From: Streptomyces polyasparticus
Lineage (GTDB): Bacteria > Actinomycetota > Actinomycetes > Streptomycetales > Streptomycetaceae
Direction: 5' to 3'
Length of the DNA: 64,000 nt
Assembly: GCF_014493765.1 (NCBI RefSeq)
Contig: NZ_JACTVJ010000003.1
Location: 62,001-126,000 of the forward strand
The notes beneath the pieces are model-generated. The model saw only the letters and a program-made list of their open reading frames with translations, made no database searches and had not been told where the DNA came from. Positions within the stretch are counted from its first letter, which is position 1, and each line of letters starts with the position of its first letter. The translations under genes and the position numbers were made by a program. Shown here piece by piece: positions 1 through 8,017 of the stretch.

Positions 1-963
1 CAGCACTACTTCGCGCGGTACGCCCATGACCCCGCCGAGTGGACCGACATCCCGGCCGCCGCGCGCGGGAAGCTCCAGGAAGCGCTGCTTCCCGAGCTGA
101 TGACCGTCGTGCGGCATCTGTCGACCGACCAGGACACCACGCGCAAGACCCTGTGGCGGATGCACGACGGGACGCTCGTCGAGTCCGTTCTGATGCGGTA
201 TCCCGACCGCGTGACGATGTGTATCTCGTCGCAGGCCGGGTGCGGGATGAACTGTCCGTTCTGCGCGACCGGACAGGCCGGGCTCGACCGGAATCTGTCG
301 ACCGCCGAGATCGTGCACCAGATCGTCGACGGGATGCGTGCGCTCAGGGACGGAGAAGTGCCGGGCGGTCCCGCGCGGCTTTCCAACATCGTGTTCATGG
401 GCATGGGCGAGCCGCTCGCCAACTACAACCGGGTCGTCGGTGCGATCCGGCGCCTGACCGACCCGGAGCCGGACGGGCTCGGGCTCAGCCAGCGCGGGAT
501 CACCGTGTCCACGGTGGGTCTCGTGCCCGCGATGCTGCGGTTCGCCGACGAGGGCTTCAAGTGCCGGCTCGCCGTCTCGCTGCACGCTCCCGACGACGAG
601 CTCCGCGACACCCTCGTACCGGTCAATACGCGGTGGAAGGTGCGGGAGGTGCTCGACGCGGCGTGGGAGTACGCCGAGAAGTCGGGGCGCCGTATCTCCA
701 TCGAGTACGCGCTGATCCGGGACATCAACGACCAGGCGTGGCGCGGCGACCGGCTCGGCCGGCTGCTCAAGGGCAAGCGGGTCCATGTGAACCTGATTCC
801 GCTGAACCCGACGCCCGGTTCGAAGTGGACCGCCTCGCGGCCCGAGGACGAGAAGGCCTTCGTCGAGGCGATCGCCGCCCATGGTGTACCGGTCACCGTC
901 CGGGACACCCGTGGCCAGGAGATCGACGGCGCCTGCGGCCAGCTGGCGGCCACCGAGCGCTGA
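1..963 (+). CDS. rlmN: 23S rRNA (adenine-C2)-methyltransferase RlmN, 5' end outside the window
   Basis: This is a radical-SAM enzyme that methylates C2 of A2503 in 23S rRNA, and in characterised homologues A37 of some tRNAs. The frame is open from base 1, so the start lies to the left; about 320 residues are visible. The radical-SAM triad CxxxCxxC is read as CGMNCPFC at 241-264. It is followed by a conserved SAM-binding region ([11 protein letters not shown]) and the C-terminal Cys of the CGQLA segment that acts in the family's ping-pong mechanism. The stop at 961-963 is followed by a perfect hairpin, so the gene is probably transcribed separately from the thiamine genes downstream. Confidence 0.95.
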   Translation, partial: QHYFARYAHDPAEWTDIPAAARGKLQEALLPELMTVVRHLSTDQDTTRKTLWRMHDGTLVESVLMRYPDRVTMCISSQAGCGMNCPFCATGQAGLDRNLSTAEIVHQIVDGMRALRDGEVPGGPARLSNIVFMGMGEPLANYNRVVGAIRRLTDPEPDGLGLSQRGITVSTVGLVPAMLRFADEGFKCRLAVSLHAPDDELRDTLVPVNTRWKVREVLDAAWEYAEKSGRRISIEYALIRDINDQAWRGDRLGRLLKGKRVHVNLIPLNPTPGSKWTASRPEDEKAFVEAIAAHGVPVTVRDTRGQEIDGACGQLAATER

Positions 964-995
964 CCCGGCCGGCCGCCGGGCCCGTACGGTCGCAA

Positions 996-1017
996 GGGTC
1001 GTACGCGCGTACGACCC
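996..1017 (+). terminator. Hairpin terminator after rlmN
   Basis: A perfect 10-bp inverted repeat (GGGTCGTACG at 996-1005, CGTACGACCC at 1008-1017) lies 32 bp after the rlmN stop. There is no T-tract, as is usual for streptomycete terminators. It separates rlmN from the thiamine riboswitch. Confidence 0.55.
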
Positions 1018-1062
1018 GCCGGCGGCCACCAGGTAGCCTGGCTGAAAACATCTGCATATTCC

Positions 1063-1166
1063 GACAGGGGAGCGCCACAGCGCTGAGAGTGCGGACGCCA
1101 GGCTCCATGGAGCGAAGGCCGCCGCAGACCCTCTGAACCTTGCCCGGGTCATTCCGGGTAGGAAGT
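1063..1166 (+). promoter_or_regulatory. TPP riboswitch (THI element)
   Basis: The aptamer core motifs are in the expected order: GGGG at 1067-1070, CTGAGA at 1083-1088, the CCCTCTGAACCT block at 1129-1140, and the CCGGGT...CCGGGTAGGAAG arm ending near 1165. The segment precedes a thiamine-type ABC transporter, which fits feedback control of uptake by thiamine pyrophosphate. A perfect 18-bp palindrome (1191-1227) and a hairpin that pairs with the SD sequence (1236-1257) follow. They may form the expression platform. Confidence 0.93.
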
Positions 1167-1190
1167 TCGGTCACCACTCGAGCTGTTGCG

Positions 1191-1227
1191 CCCTGCCCGG
1201 AATTCGATCATCGAATTCCGGGCAGGG
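1191..1227 (+). terminator. Perfect 18-bp inverted repeat between TPP aptamer and gene start
   Basis: The left arm 1191-1208 and right arm 1210-1227 are exact reverse complements around a single base, so the real loop would be a few nucleotides larger. The arms read CCCTGCCCGG then AATTCGAT on the left. No T-run follows. Lying between aptamer and SD, it could be a riboswitch-controlled terminator or an antiterminator stem. Confidence 0.5.
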
Positions 1228-1235
1228 CCGCGTCT

Positions 1236-1257
1236 CTTCCTGGTCACTTCCAGGAGG
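1236..1257 (+). promoter_or_regulatory. Shine-Dalgarno-sequestering hairpin of the thiamine operon
   Basis: CTTCCTGG (1236-1243) can pair with CCAGGAGG (1250-1257), one G-T pair included, around the loop TCACTT. The right arm contains the AGGAGG ribosome-binding site of the GTG start at 1263. The hairpin would therefore hide the SD, which fits translational control by the TPP aptamer. Confidence 0.55.
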
Positions 1258-1262
1258 AATCA

Positions 1263-2357
1263 GTGAGCACCACCAGAAGCATCACGACCACCGCCGTGGC
1301 CACCGGCCTCGGGATGGTCGCCCTCGCCGCCTGCGGCAGCGGTTCCGACGGCTCCGGATCGGACACCGGCGGCGGCTCCAAGACCGTCACCCTCGTCAGC
1401 CATGACTCCTTCAACGCCTCCAAGGACGTGCTCGCCGCGTTCGAGAAGGAGAGCGGCTACAAGGTCCAGGTCCTGAAGAGCGGCGACGCGGGATCGGCCG
1501 TCAACAAGGCCGTGCTCTCCAAGGGCAACCCGCAGGGTGATGTGTTCTTCGGTGTCGACAACACCCTGCTTTCCAGGGCGCTCGACAACGGCATCTTCAC
1601 CTCGTACGAGGCCAAGGGCCTTGACCGGGTGCCCGCCGGGCTGCAGCTCGACAAGGACGAGCACCGCGTGACGCCCGTCGACACGGGCGAGATATGCGTC
1701 AACTACGACAAGGCGTACTTCGCCGAGAAGAAGCTGGCGCCGCCGCAGTCCTTCGACGATCTGATCAAGCCCGAGTACAAGAATCTCCTGGTCACCGAGA
1801 ACGCCGCGACCTCCTCGCCCGGCCTCGGCTTCCTGCTCGGCACGGCCGCGCAGTACGGCGACGACGGCTGGCAGGACTACTGGTCCAAGCTGAAGGACAA
1901 CGGCGTCAAGGTCGTGGACAGCTGGGAGCAGGCGTACAACGAGGAGTTCTCCGGCTCGGCCGGCGGCAAGAAGGCCAAGGCCGACCGGCCGCTCGTGGTC
2001 TCGTACGCCTCCAGCCCGCCGGTCGAGGTGCTCTATGCCAAGCCGCAGCCGAAGGAGGCGCCGACCGGGGTGTCGACCGGGACCTGCTTCCAGCAGACCG
2101 AGTTCGCCGGACTCCTGAAGGGTGCGAAGAACGAGAAGGGCGGCAAGGCCCTCATCGACTTCCTGATCTCGAAGAAGTTCCAGGAGGACATGCCGCTGCA
2201 GATGTTCGTCAACCCGGTGGTCGAGGACGCCGCACTGCCCGAGCTGTTCACGCAGCACGGTGCGAAGGTCGACGACCCGAAGACCATGGACCCCAAGAAG
2301 ATCGCGGACAACCGTGAGGACTGGGTCAAGGCGTGGCAGTCGTCGGTTCTGAAGTAA
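1263..2357 (+). CDS. thiB: Thiamine ABC transporter substrate-binding lipoprotein
   Basis: This predicted periplasmic-type binding lipoprotein captures thiamine or its phosphates outside the membrane. The GTG at 1263 follows AGGAGG by 5 nt; the frame is open further upstream, but that part is riboswitch RNA. The 364-residue product has a short signal ending in the lipobox LAAC, a Gly/Ser-rich linker, then an extracellular solute-binding fold (SHDSFNASKDVLAAFEKESG; a VDTGEICVNYD core). It is the first gene of a three-gene operon with the double permease (overlapping starts) and the ATPase. The upstream TPP riboswitch is the main reason for calling thiamine rather than iron, which related binders use. 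Confidence 0.9.
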   Translation: MSTTRSITTTAVATGLGMVALAACGSGSDGSGSDTGGGSKTVTLVSHDSFNASKDVLAAFEKESGYKVQVLKSGDAGSAVNKAVLSKGNPQGDVFFGVDNTLLSRALDNGIFTSYEAKGLDRVPAGLQLDKDEHRVTPVDTGEICVNYDKAYFAEKKLAPPQSFDDLIKPEYKNLLVTENAATSSPGLGFLLGTAAQYGDDGWQDYWSKLKDNGVKVVDSWEQAYNEEFSGSAGGKKAKADRPLVVSYASSPPVEVLYAKPQPKEAPTGVSTGTCFQQTEFAGLLKGAKNEKGGKALIDFLISKKFQEDMPLQMFVNPVVEDAALPELFTQHGAKVDDPKTMDPKKIADNREDWVKAWQSSVLK

Positions 2358-4012
2358 GGCCCCGCGTAAGGGACCTGAAGGGGAGCGCGATCCGGTTCGG
2401 TCTGATGGCCGTGCCGGTCGCGTTCTTCGCGCTGTTCTTCGCCTACCCGGTCGCCGCGATCGTCGGCCGGGGGCTCAAGACCGACGGGACCTGGCAGTTC
2501 GGCCGGTTCGGCGAAGTGCTGACCGATCCGGGGATCCAGCACGTCCTGTGGTTCACCACCTGGCAGGCGCTCGCCTCGACCGCGCTCACCCTCCTGATCG
2601 CGCTGCCGGGCGCGTATGTCTTCGCACGCTTCGACTTCCCCGGGAAGCAGGTGCTGCGGGCCGTCGTCACCGTGCCGTTCGTGCTGCCCACCGTCGTGGC
2701 CGGGTCGGCCTTCCTTGCGCTGCTCGGGCGTGGCGGGCTGCTCGACGAGGCCTGGGGCGTACGGCTCGACACCACGGTGTGGGCGATTCTGCTCGCGCAT
2801 GTCTTCTTCAACTACGCCGTGGTCGTACGGACCGTCGGCGGCCTGTGGTCGCAGCTCGACCCGCGCCAGGAGGAGGCCGCCCGGATGCTGGGCGCCTCGC
2901 GGTTCGCCGCCTGGCGCACGGTGACGCTGCCGGCGCTCGGGCCCGCGGTGGCGGCGGCCGCGCTGATGGTGTTCCTGTTCACCTTCAGCTCGTTCGGGGT
3001 GGTCCTGATCCTCGGCGGGCCCGCCTTCTCGACCCTGGAGGTCGAGATCTACCGGCAGACCGCGCAGCTGCTCGCCCTGGACACGGCCGCGGTCCTGACC
3101 ATGGTGCAGTTCGTGGCGGTCTGCGGGATCCTCGCCGTGCACGCCTGGACCGTGCGGCGCCGTGAGGCCACGCTCAGGCTGGTCGATCCGGCGCGCACCT
3201 CCCGCAAGCCGCGGGGAGCAGGTCAATGGGCGCTGCTCGCCGGGGTGTTGGGCACGGTCGCGCTCCTTATCGTGCTGCCGCTCGGGGTGCTCGTGCAGCG
3301 CTCCTTCGCCACCGCCGAGGGCTTCGGTCTCGGCTACTTCCGTGCGCTGACCTCAGCGGAGGGCGGGGCCTTCCTCGTACCGCCGATCGACGCCGTGTGG
3401 AACTCCCTTGAGTACGCCCTCGTCGCCACCGCCATCGCCGTGGTGATCGGCGGGCTCGCGGCCGTGGCGCTCACCCGGCGAGCGGGTCGTTTCGTACGGG
3501 GCTTCGACGCGCTGCTCATGCTGCCGCTCGGGGTCTCGGCGGTGACGGTCGGCTTCGGGTTCCTGATCACCCTGGACAAGCCTCCCCTTGACCTGCGGGC
3601 GTCCTGGATCCTCGTGCCGCTGGCGCAGGCGCTGGTCGGGGTGCCTTTCGTCGTACGGACGATGCTGCCCGTCCTGCGGGCGGTGGACGGGCGCCTTCGC
3701 GAGGCCGCGGCGGTGCTCGGGGCCTCGCCGTGGCGGGTCTGGCGCGAGGTCGATCTGCCCATGGTGCGCAGGGCGCTCCTGATCGCGGCCGGGTTCGCCT
3801 TCGCCGTATCGCTCGGTGAGTTCGGGGCGACCGTGTTCATCGCGCGGCCCGACAATCCGACGCTGCCGGTGGCCGTGGCCACGCTGCTCGGGCGGGCCGG
3901 TGAGCTCAACTACGGGCAGGCGATGGCCCTTTCGACCCTTCTGATGCTGGTGTGCGCCGTCTCGCTGCTGCTTCTCGAGCGGATCCGTACGGACAGGACC
4001 GGGGAGTTCTGA
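2333..4012 (+). CDS. thiP: Thiamine ABC transporter permease (duplicated permease domains)
   Basis: This large inner-membrane permease of about 559 residues fuses two BPD_transp_1 units, as in ThiP and FbpB-type proteins. Two EAA coupling loops are visible: EEAARMLGASRFAAWRTVTL in the first half and a second beginning LREAAAVLGASPWRVW. The suggested GTG start at 2333 overlaps thiB by 25 nt; an internal ATG at 2405 would cost part of the first helix. The gene ends in a TGA that overlaps the ATG of the ATPase (ATGA at 4010-4014), so the two are translationally coupled. It is controlled by the TPP riboswitch through the operon. Confidence 0.9.
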   Translation: MAVVGSEVRPRVRDLKGSAIRFGLMAVPVAFFALFFAYPVAAIVGRGLKTDGTWQFGRFGEVLTDPGIQHVLWFTTWQALASTALTLLIALPGAYVFARFDFPGKQVLRAVVTVPFVLPTVVAGSAFLALLGRGGLLDEAWGVRLDTTVWAILLAHVFFNYAVVVRTVGGLWSQLDPRQEEAARMLGASRFAAWRTVTLPALGPAVAAAALMVFLFTFSSFGVVLILGGPAFSTLEVEIYRQTAQLLALDTAAVLTMVQFVAVCGILAVHAWTVRRREATLRLVDPARTSRKPRGAGQWALLAGVLGTVALLIVLPLGVLVQRSFATAEGFGLGYFRALTSAEGGAFLVPPIDAVWNSLEYALVATAIAVVIGGLAAVALTRRAGRFVRGFDALLMLPLGVSAVTVGFGFLITLDKPPLDLRASWILVPLAQALVGVPFVVRTMLPVLRAVDGRLREAAAVLGASPWRVWREVDLPMVRRALLIAAGFAFAVSLGEFGATVFIARPDNPTLPVAVATLLGRAGELNYGQAMALSTLLMLVCAVSLLLLERIRTDRTGEF

Positions 4013-5052
4013 TGACCCTGCACGATGAGTCCCTGCTTGGTTTGGAACAGGCCTCCGTGCGCTTCGACGGGCACGCCGCCCTCGATGCCGTGGACCTGGA
4101 GGTCGCCGAGCACGAGATCGTCTGTGTGCTCGGGCCCAGCGGCAGCGGCAAGTCCACGCTGCTGCGGGTGGTGGCCGGGCTGCAGGGCCTCGACTCGGGG
4201 CGTGTGCTGCTCGGCGGGCGCGACCAGCGCGGGGTGCCCGCGCACAAGCGGGGTGTGGGCCTGATGTTCCAGGACCACCAGCTGTTCCCGCAGCGGGACG
4301 TGGGCGGGAACGTGGCCTTCGGGCTGCGCATGCACGGCGCGTCCAAGGCCGAACAGGCCGCCCGCGTGGCCGAGTTGCTCGAACTCGTCGGGCTGCCCGG
4401 CGCGGCGCGGCGCGCGGTCGGCTTGCTGTCCGGTGGCGAACAGCAGCGCGTGGCGCTGGCCCGCGCGCTGGCGCCCCGGCCGCGCCTGCTGATGCTGGAC
4501 GAGCCGCTGGGGCAGCTCGACCGCTCGCTCAGGGAGCGGCTCGTGGTGGAACTCCGCGAGCTGTTCGGCGAGTTGGGCACGACCGTGCTCGCCGTCACCC
4601 ACGACCAGGGCGAGGCCTTCGCGCTCGCCGACCGGGTCGTGGTGATGCGCGACGGGCGGATCGCGCAGTCCGGGGCGCCGCTCGATGTGTGGCAGCGGCC
4701 CGCGGATGCCTTCGTGGCGCGCTTCCTCGGCTTCGACAACGTGGTCGAGGCCACGGTCTCCGGCGAGGCCGCCGACACGGTATGGGGCAAGGTCCCGGTG
4801 CCCGCCGGTACACCGTCCGGGCCCTGTGAACTGCTCGTCCGGCCTGCGGGTGTACGTCTGGTCCCGGCTGCGGAAGCCCAGTTGACCTGTACTGTTGCCG
4901 CGCGCACCTTCCGTGGCACGCATGTGGCGCTGCATCTCAAGCCCGCGGACGCGCCCCGGCTCGAAGCGGCCTGTGCGCTGCGGGACGCGCCCGAGCCGGG
5001 GAGCGAGGTCGGGGTGGCCTTCGAGGCCGGGGAGATCGTGGTGCTGGGCTGA
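4012..5052 (+). CDS. thiQ: Thiamine ABC transporter ATP-binding protein
   Basis: This ATPase energises the ThiP permease. The 346-residue product has Walker A GPSGSGKST at residues 41-49, signature LSGGEQQRVALARAL, Walker B LLMLDEP and the H-loop THDQGEA. Its roughly 100-residue C-terminal extension resembles a TOBE-type domain. The ATG at 4012 overlaps the thiP stop and is preceded by GGGGAG. It is the last gene of the riboswitch operon. Iron(III)-type transport is possible by homology alone; the riboswitch favours thiamine. Confidence 0.9.
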   Translation: MTLHDESLLGLEQASVRFDGHAALDAVDLEVAEHEIVCVLGPSGSGKSTLLRVVAGLQGLDSGRVLLGGRDQRGVPAHKRGVGLMFQDHQLFPQRDVGGNVAFGLRMHGASKAEQAARVAELLELVGLPGAARRAVGLLSGGEQQRVALARALAPRPRLLMLDEPLGQLDRSLRERLVVELRELFGELGTTVLAVTHDQGEAFALADRVVVMRDGRIAQSGAPLDVWQRPADAFVARFLGFDNVVEATVSGEAADTVWGKVPVPAGTPSGPCELLVRPAGVRLVPAAEAQLTCTVAARTFRGTHVALHLKPADAPRLEAACALRDAPEPGSEVGVAFEAGEIVVLG

Positions 5053-5106
5053 CGCGCTGCGGGCTGACGCGCTGTGGGTTGACGCGCTGCGGGCTGACGC
5101 GCGAGG
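5047..5106 (+). repeat. 15-bp tandem repeat, about 4 copies
   Basis: The unit GGCTGACGCGCTGCG starts at 5047 inside the last codons of thiQ and recurs at 5062, 5077 and 5092 with one or two changes per copy. Each copy contains a TGA in the thiQ frame, so the stop codon itself is repeated. It is probably a slippage product. Confidence 0.75.
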
Positions 5107-5230
5107 GGCGGTCGCCGTCTTCGGTGGGCTGCCGAAGGCGGGGCAACCTTTCCCGGCCCCGGCGGCAACCACAGGGCGGACCGTGCCGCCCGGCACGGGG
5201 GCCCCCACATCTCACGGAGTGCAAGCGCGT

Positions 5231-7303
5231 ATGAGTGACCACCGCAGCAAGGCCCGGCACCGCAGGCGCAGAACCGTACTCGCGGCAGGTGCCCCCCTCG
5301 CGGTCGCCGCCGCGGGCGCCCTCGCCTACGGCGGCGGGCTCTTCGGCCTGGACAGCGCCGACAAGGCGTCCGCCGCCTCCGCCGCGCCGGCCTGGGCCGA
5401 CGACGCCGCCGACGGCTTCGCGTCCGTCAACTCGAAGGGGCAGAACGGTACTTACGGCGGCCGCGGCGGCAAGATCGTCACGGTGCGGACCCTCGCCGAC
5501 CTCGAGAAGTACGCGACCGCGGCCGAGCCGTATGTCATCGTCGTCGCCGCGGCGATCAAGATGGACCCGGTGGGCAAGGAGATCAAGGTCGCCTCCGACA
5601 AGACGATCGTGGGCGCGGGCACCTCCGGCCACATCGTCGGCGGCGGCTTCTTCCTCGGCCAGGGCGTGCACAACGTCATCATCAGGAACCTGACGATCCG
5701 CGACTCCTACCAGGGCGTCTGGAACGACAAGGACCACGACTTCGACGCGATCCAGATGGACGGCGCCCACCACGTGTGGATCGACCACAACGATCTGCGG
5801 CACATGGCCGACGGTCTGATCGACGTCCGCAAGGACTCCACGAACATCACCGTCTCGTGGAACAAGCTCGGCAACAACAACAAGACGTTCGGCATCGGCT
5901 GGACCGAGAACGTCGTCACCGACATCACGATCCACCACAACTGGATCCGCGAGACCGAGCAGCGCAACCCTTCGACGGACAACGCCGCGCACGCGCACCT
6001 GTACAACAACTACCTGCAGGACGACCCCGGCACCACCATCACGTCCTCGTACGGGAACTACTCGCGCGGCAGGACCAGGATGGTCCTGGAGAACAGCTAC
6101 TTCCAGGGCGTCAACAACCCCGTCACCAAGGACGCCACCGCGTCCCTGGTCCAGCGCGGCAGCGTCTTCTCGGGGACGAGCGGGCGCAACGAGAGCGGGG
6201 GCACGGCCTTCGACCCGAAGACGTTCTACAGGTACACCCTGGACGCGGCCGCCAAGGTGCCGGAGCTGCTCAAGGCCGGGGCGGGGCCCAGGAGTTCGAT
6301 CGGGACCACCGTGACCGCGACCGCAACCCCCTCCGCGGGCACGAAGGCCGCCACCACGCTGACCGTCGCCAAGAGCGGCGCCCAGTTCAAGACCGTCCAG
6401 GCCGCGGTGAACGCCGTCCCCGCGAACAACCCCGCACGCGTGGTCATCAAGGTCGCGCCCGGCACGTACCGCGAGACCGTGACCGTACCCGCGGACAAGC
6501 CGCACGTGACGATCGTCGGCACCGGGTCGAGCCGCAAGGACACGGTGATCGTCGAGGGGCACGCGGCCGGGATGACCAAGCCGGACGGTTCCACGTACGG
6601 GACGCCCGGCAGTGCCACGGTCAGCATCAAGGCCGACGACACCCAGCTGCGCAACCTCAGCGTCACCAACGACTTCGACGAGGGTGCCAACCAGCACATC
6701 GCCTCGCACCAGGCGGTCGCGCTGCTGACCATGGCCGACAAGGTCTACCTCGACAGCCTGATCGTGAGCGGCGACCAGGACACCCTGGAGATGGAGACCG
6801 CGGCCAAGGGCAAGCTGGGCCGGGTCTACGTCAGGAACTCGTACGTCGTCGGCAACGTCGACTTCGTCTTCGGACGCGGCACCGCCGTGCTCGACAAGTC
6901 CGTGATCCAGCTCAAGAAGCGCTGGAACGGCCAGTCCGCGGGCTACGTCACCGCGCCCAGCACCGAGGCGAACCGCAAGGGCATCCTCATCGTCAACTCC
7001 AGCATCACCGGCGATGTGACCGACCGGACCTTCCACCTCGGCCGCAACTGGCACCCGGGCGGCGACACCACCGTCGACCCGCAGACCACGGTCCGCAACT
7101 CCACGCTCAGCGCCGCGATCCGGACCGCGCCGTGGACGGACATGGGCGGGTTCTCCTGGAAGGAGGACCGGTTCGCCGAGTACAGGAACAGCGGTCCCGG
7201 CGCCGGTGCGGCGAGCGCGGACCGGCCGCAGCTGACCGACGCCCAGGCCACCGGTCAGGAGATCGGTGACTGGCTGGGCGACTGGACGCCGACCGCTCAG
7301 TAG
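5231..7303 (+). CDS. Secreted bifunctional pectate lyase / pectinesterase
   Basis: This predicted extracellular enzyme would demethylate pectin and cleave the resulting polygalacturonate in one 690-residue chain. A basic N-terminus (RRRRTVLAAG) and a hydrophobic stretch ending in an Ala-rich region form a Tat- or Sec-type signal. Residues about 60-350 match the PL1 pectate lyase beta-helix (WIDHND near 183; ITVSWNKLGNNNKTFGIGW). Residues about 375-690 match CE8 pectinesterase, with QDTL near 516, DFVFG near 544 and LGRNWHP near 603 carrying the catalytic Asp pair and Arg. The ATG at 5231 follows GGAG at 5215. No plant-polymer neighbours are seen. A strong hairpin follows the stop. Confidence 0.92.
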   Translation: MSDHRSKARHRRRRTVLAAGAPLAVAAAGALAYGGGLFGLDSADKASAASAAPAWADDAADGFASVNSKGQNGTYGGRGGKIVTVRTLADLEKYATAAEPYVIVVAAAIKMDPVGKEIKVASDKTIVGAGTSGHIVGGGFFLGQGVHNVIIRNLTIRDSYQGVWNDKDHDFDAIQMDGAHHVWIDHNDLRHMADGLIDVRKDSTNITVSWNKLGNNNKTFGIGWTENVVTDITIHHNWIRETEQRNPSTDNAAHAHLYNNYLQDDPGTTITSSYGNYSRGRTRMVLENSYFQGVNNPVTKDATASLVQRGSVFSGTSGRNESGGTAFDPKTFYRYTLDAAAKVPELLKAGAGPRSSIGTTVTATATPSAGTKAATTLTVAKSGAQFKTVQAAVNAVPANNPARVVIKVAPGTYRETVTVPADKPHVTIVGTGSSRKDTVIVEGHAAGMTKPDGSTYGTPGSATVSIKADDTQLRNLSVTNDFDEGANQHIASHQAVALLTMADKVYLDSLIVSGDQDTLEMETAAKGKLGRVYVRNSYVVGNVDFVFGRGTAVLDKSVIQLKKRWNGQSAGYVTAPSTEANRKGILIVNSSITGDVTDRTFHLGRNWHPGGDTTVDPQTTVRNSTLSAAIRTAPWTDMGGFSWKEDRFAEYRNSGPGAGAASADRPQLTDAQATGQEIGDWLGDWTPTAQ

Positions 7304-7342
7304 CAGACCGCTCAGTGGCCGTCCGCCCGGCAACGGCACGAG

Positions 7343-7387
7343 CCGGTCGTACGGGGGGTCGTAGCTTTCCCCCCCCCGTACGGCCGG
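7343..7387. terminator. Bidirectional hairpin terminator
   Basis: CCGGTCGTACGGGGGG (7343-7358) can pair with CCCCCCCCCGTACGGCCGG (7369-7387), giving a stem of about 16 bp with one G-T pair. It lies between the pectinolytic gene and the converging sortase-substrate remnant. Confidence 0.75.
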
Positions 7388-7417
7388 CTCGGCGCGGGTC
7401 GGAGCAAGGTCAGCCGG

Positions 7418-7833
7418 TCAGTTGTCGGACGAACCCCGCTTGCGCAGCGCGAAGACCACGGCGCCGCCCGCCACGACCAGGGCCGCGGCGATACCGGCGA
7501 TCAGGCCGGTGTTGGTGCTGGAGCCCGTCTCCGCCAGGTTGGAGTCACCGGCCGGGGAGGGCTCGGCGGTGGGCGGCTCCGAAGGCGTCGACGGCTCGGA
7601 AGGCGTCGAGGGCTCCGTCGGCTCGGGAGCCGACGGGGTCGGCGTGGCCGTCTCGGCCGGAGCCGAAGGACTCGGGGTCGGCTTCTCGGTCCTGCAGCCC
7701 TTGTCCGGCGTGTTCAGGTGCGGCTTGATGTTCCCGGGTGCCGACGAGCTGCTCCGCACCGCCCGTCCGACGAAGCGGCCGCGGCACCGGCCAGGCGTGC
7801 GGCGCGTGCGGATATACGGGGGGATACGGACAC
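7418..7833 (-). pseudogene. LAETG sortase-anchored surface protein, apparently frameshifted or deleted
   Basis: The C-terminal half is clear: a Pro/Ser/Thr/Glu-rich spacer, the class E sortase signal LAETG, one membrane helix (GLIAGIAAALVVAGGAVVFA) and a basic tail. Its frame has no signal peptide. In another frame, a GTG at 7833 preceded by AAGGA encodes MSVSPRISARAARLAGAAAA, a typical signal-peptide start, but that frame stops before the surface region. Start and body are therefore in different frames, with little room for a complete hydrophobic core. A frameshift plus small deletion, a pseudogene or a sequencing error are all possible. A short product starting internally would lack export. 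Confidence 0.55.
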
Positions 7834-8017
7834 GGTCGTCCTTTGTGGGGGTCAAGTGCGGGCATACGTGGGGGAGTCCATGGCTCCGCCACGCGGGCCC
7901 CATGGTCCCCAAACGTTTACAAGTGCCCGTGACACAGCGTCAATGCGGGGGAGGAAGCCGGGGTTCAGTCTTGACCGCGGCTTGACCCGCTGCTCCCGCG
8001 CAGGTGGCGCAAGCCGG

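Noticed and set aside
1191-1227. Palindrome with two GAATTC sites as a cloning artefact
   Set aside because: It is flanked on both sides by native riboswitch and gene sequence, and the arms extend well beyond the EcoRI sites.
4937-7339. Long minus-strand open frame of about 800 codons opposite the pectinolytic gene
   Set aside because: It mirrors the codon bias of the plus-strand gene, has no recognisable domain, and its protein is full of Arg/Val/Gly runs typical of antisense frames in GC-rich DNA.
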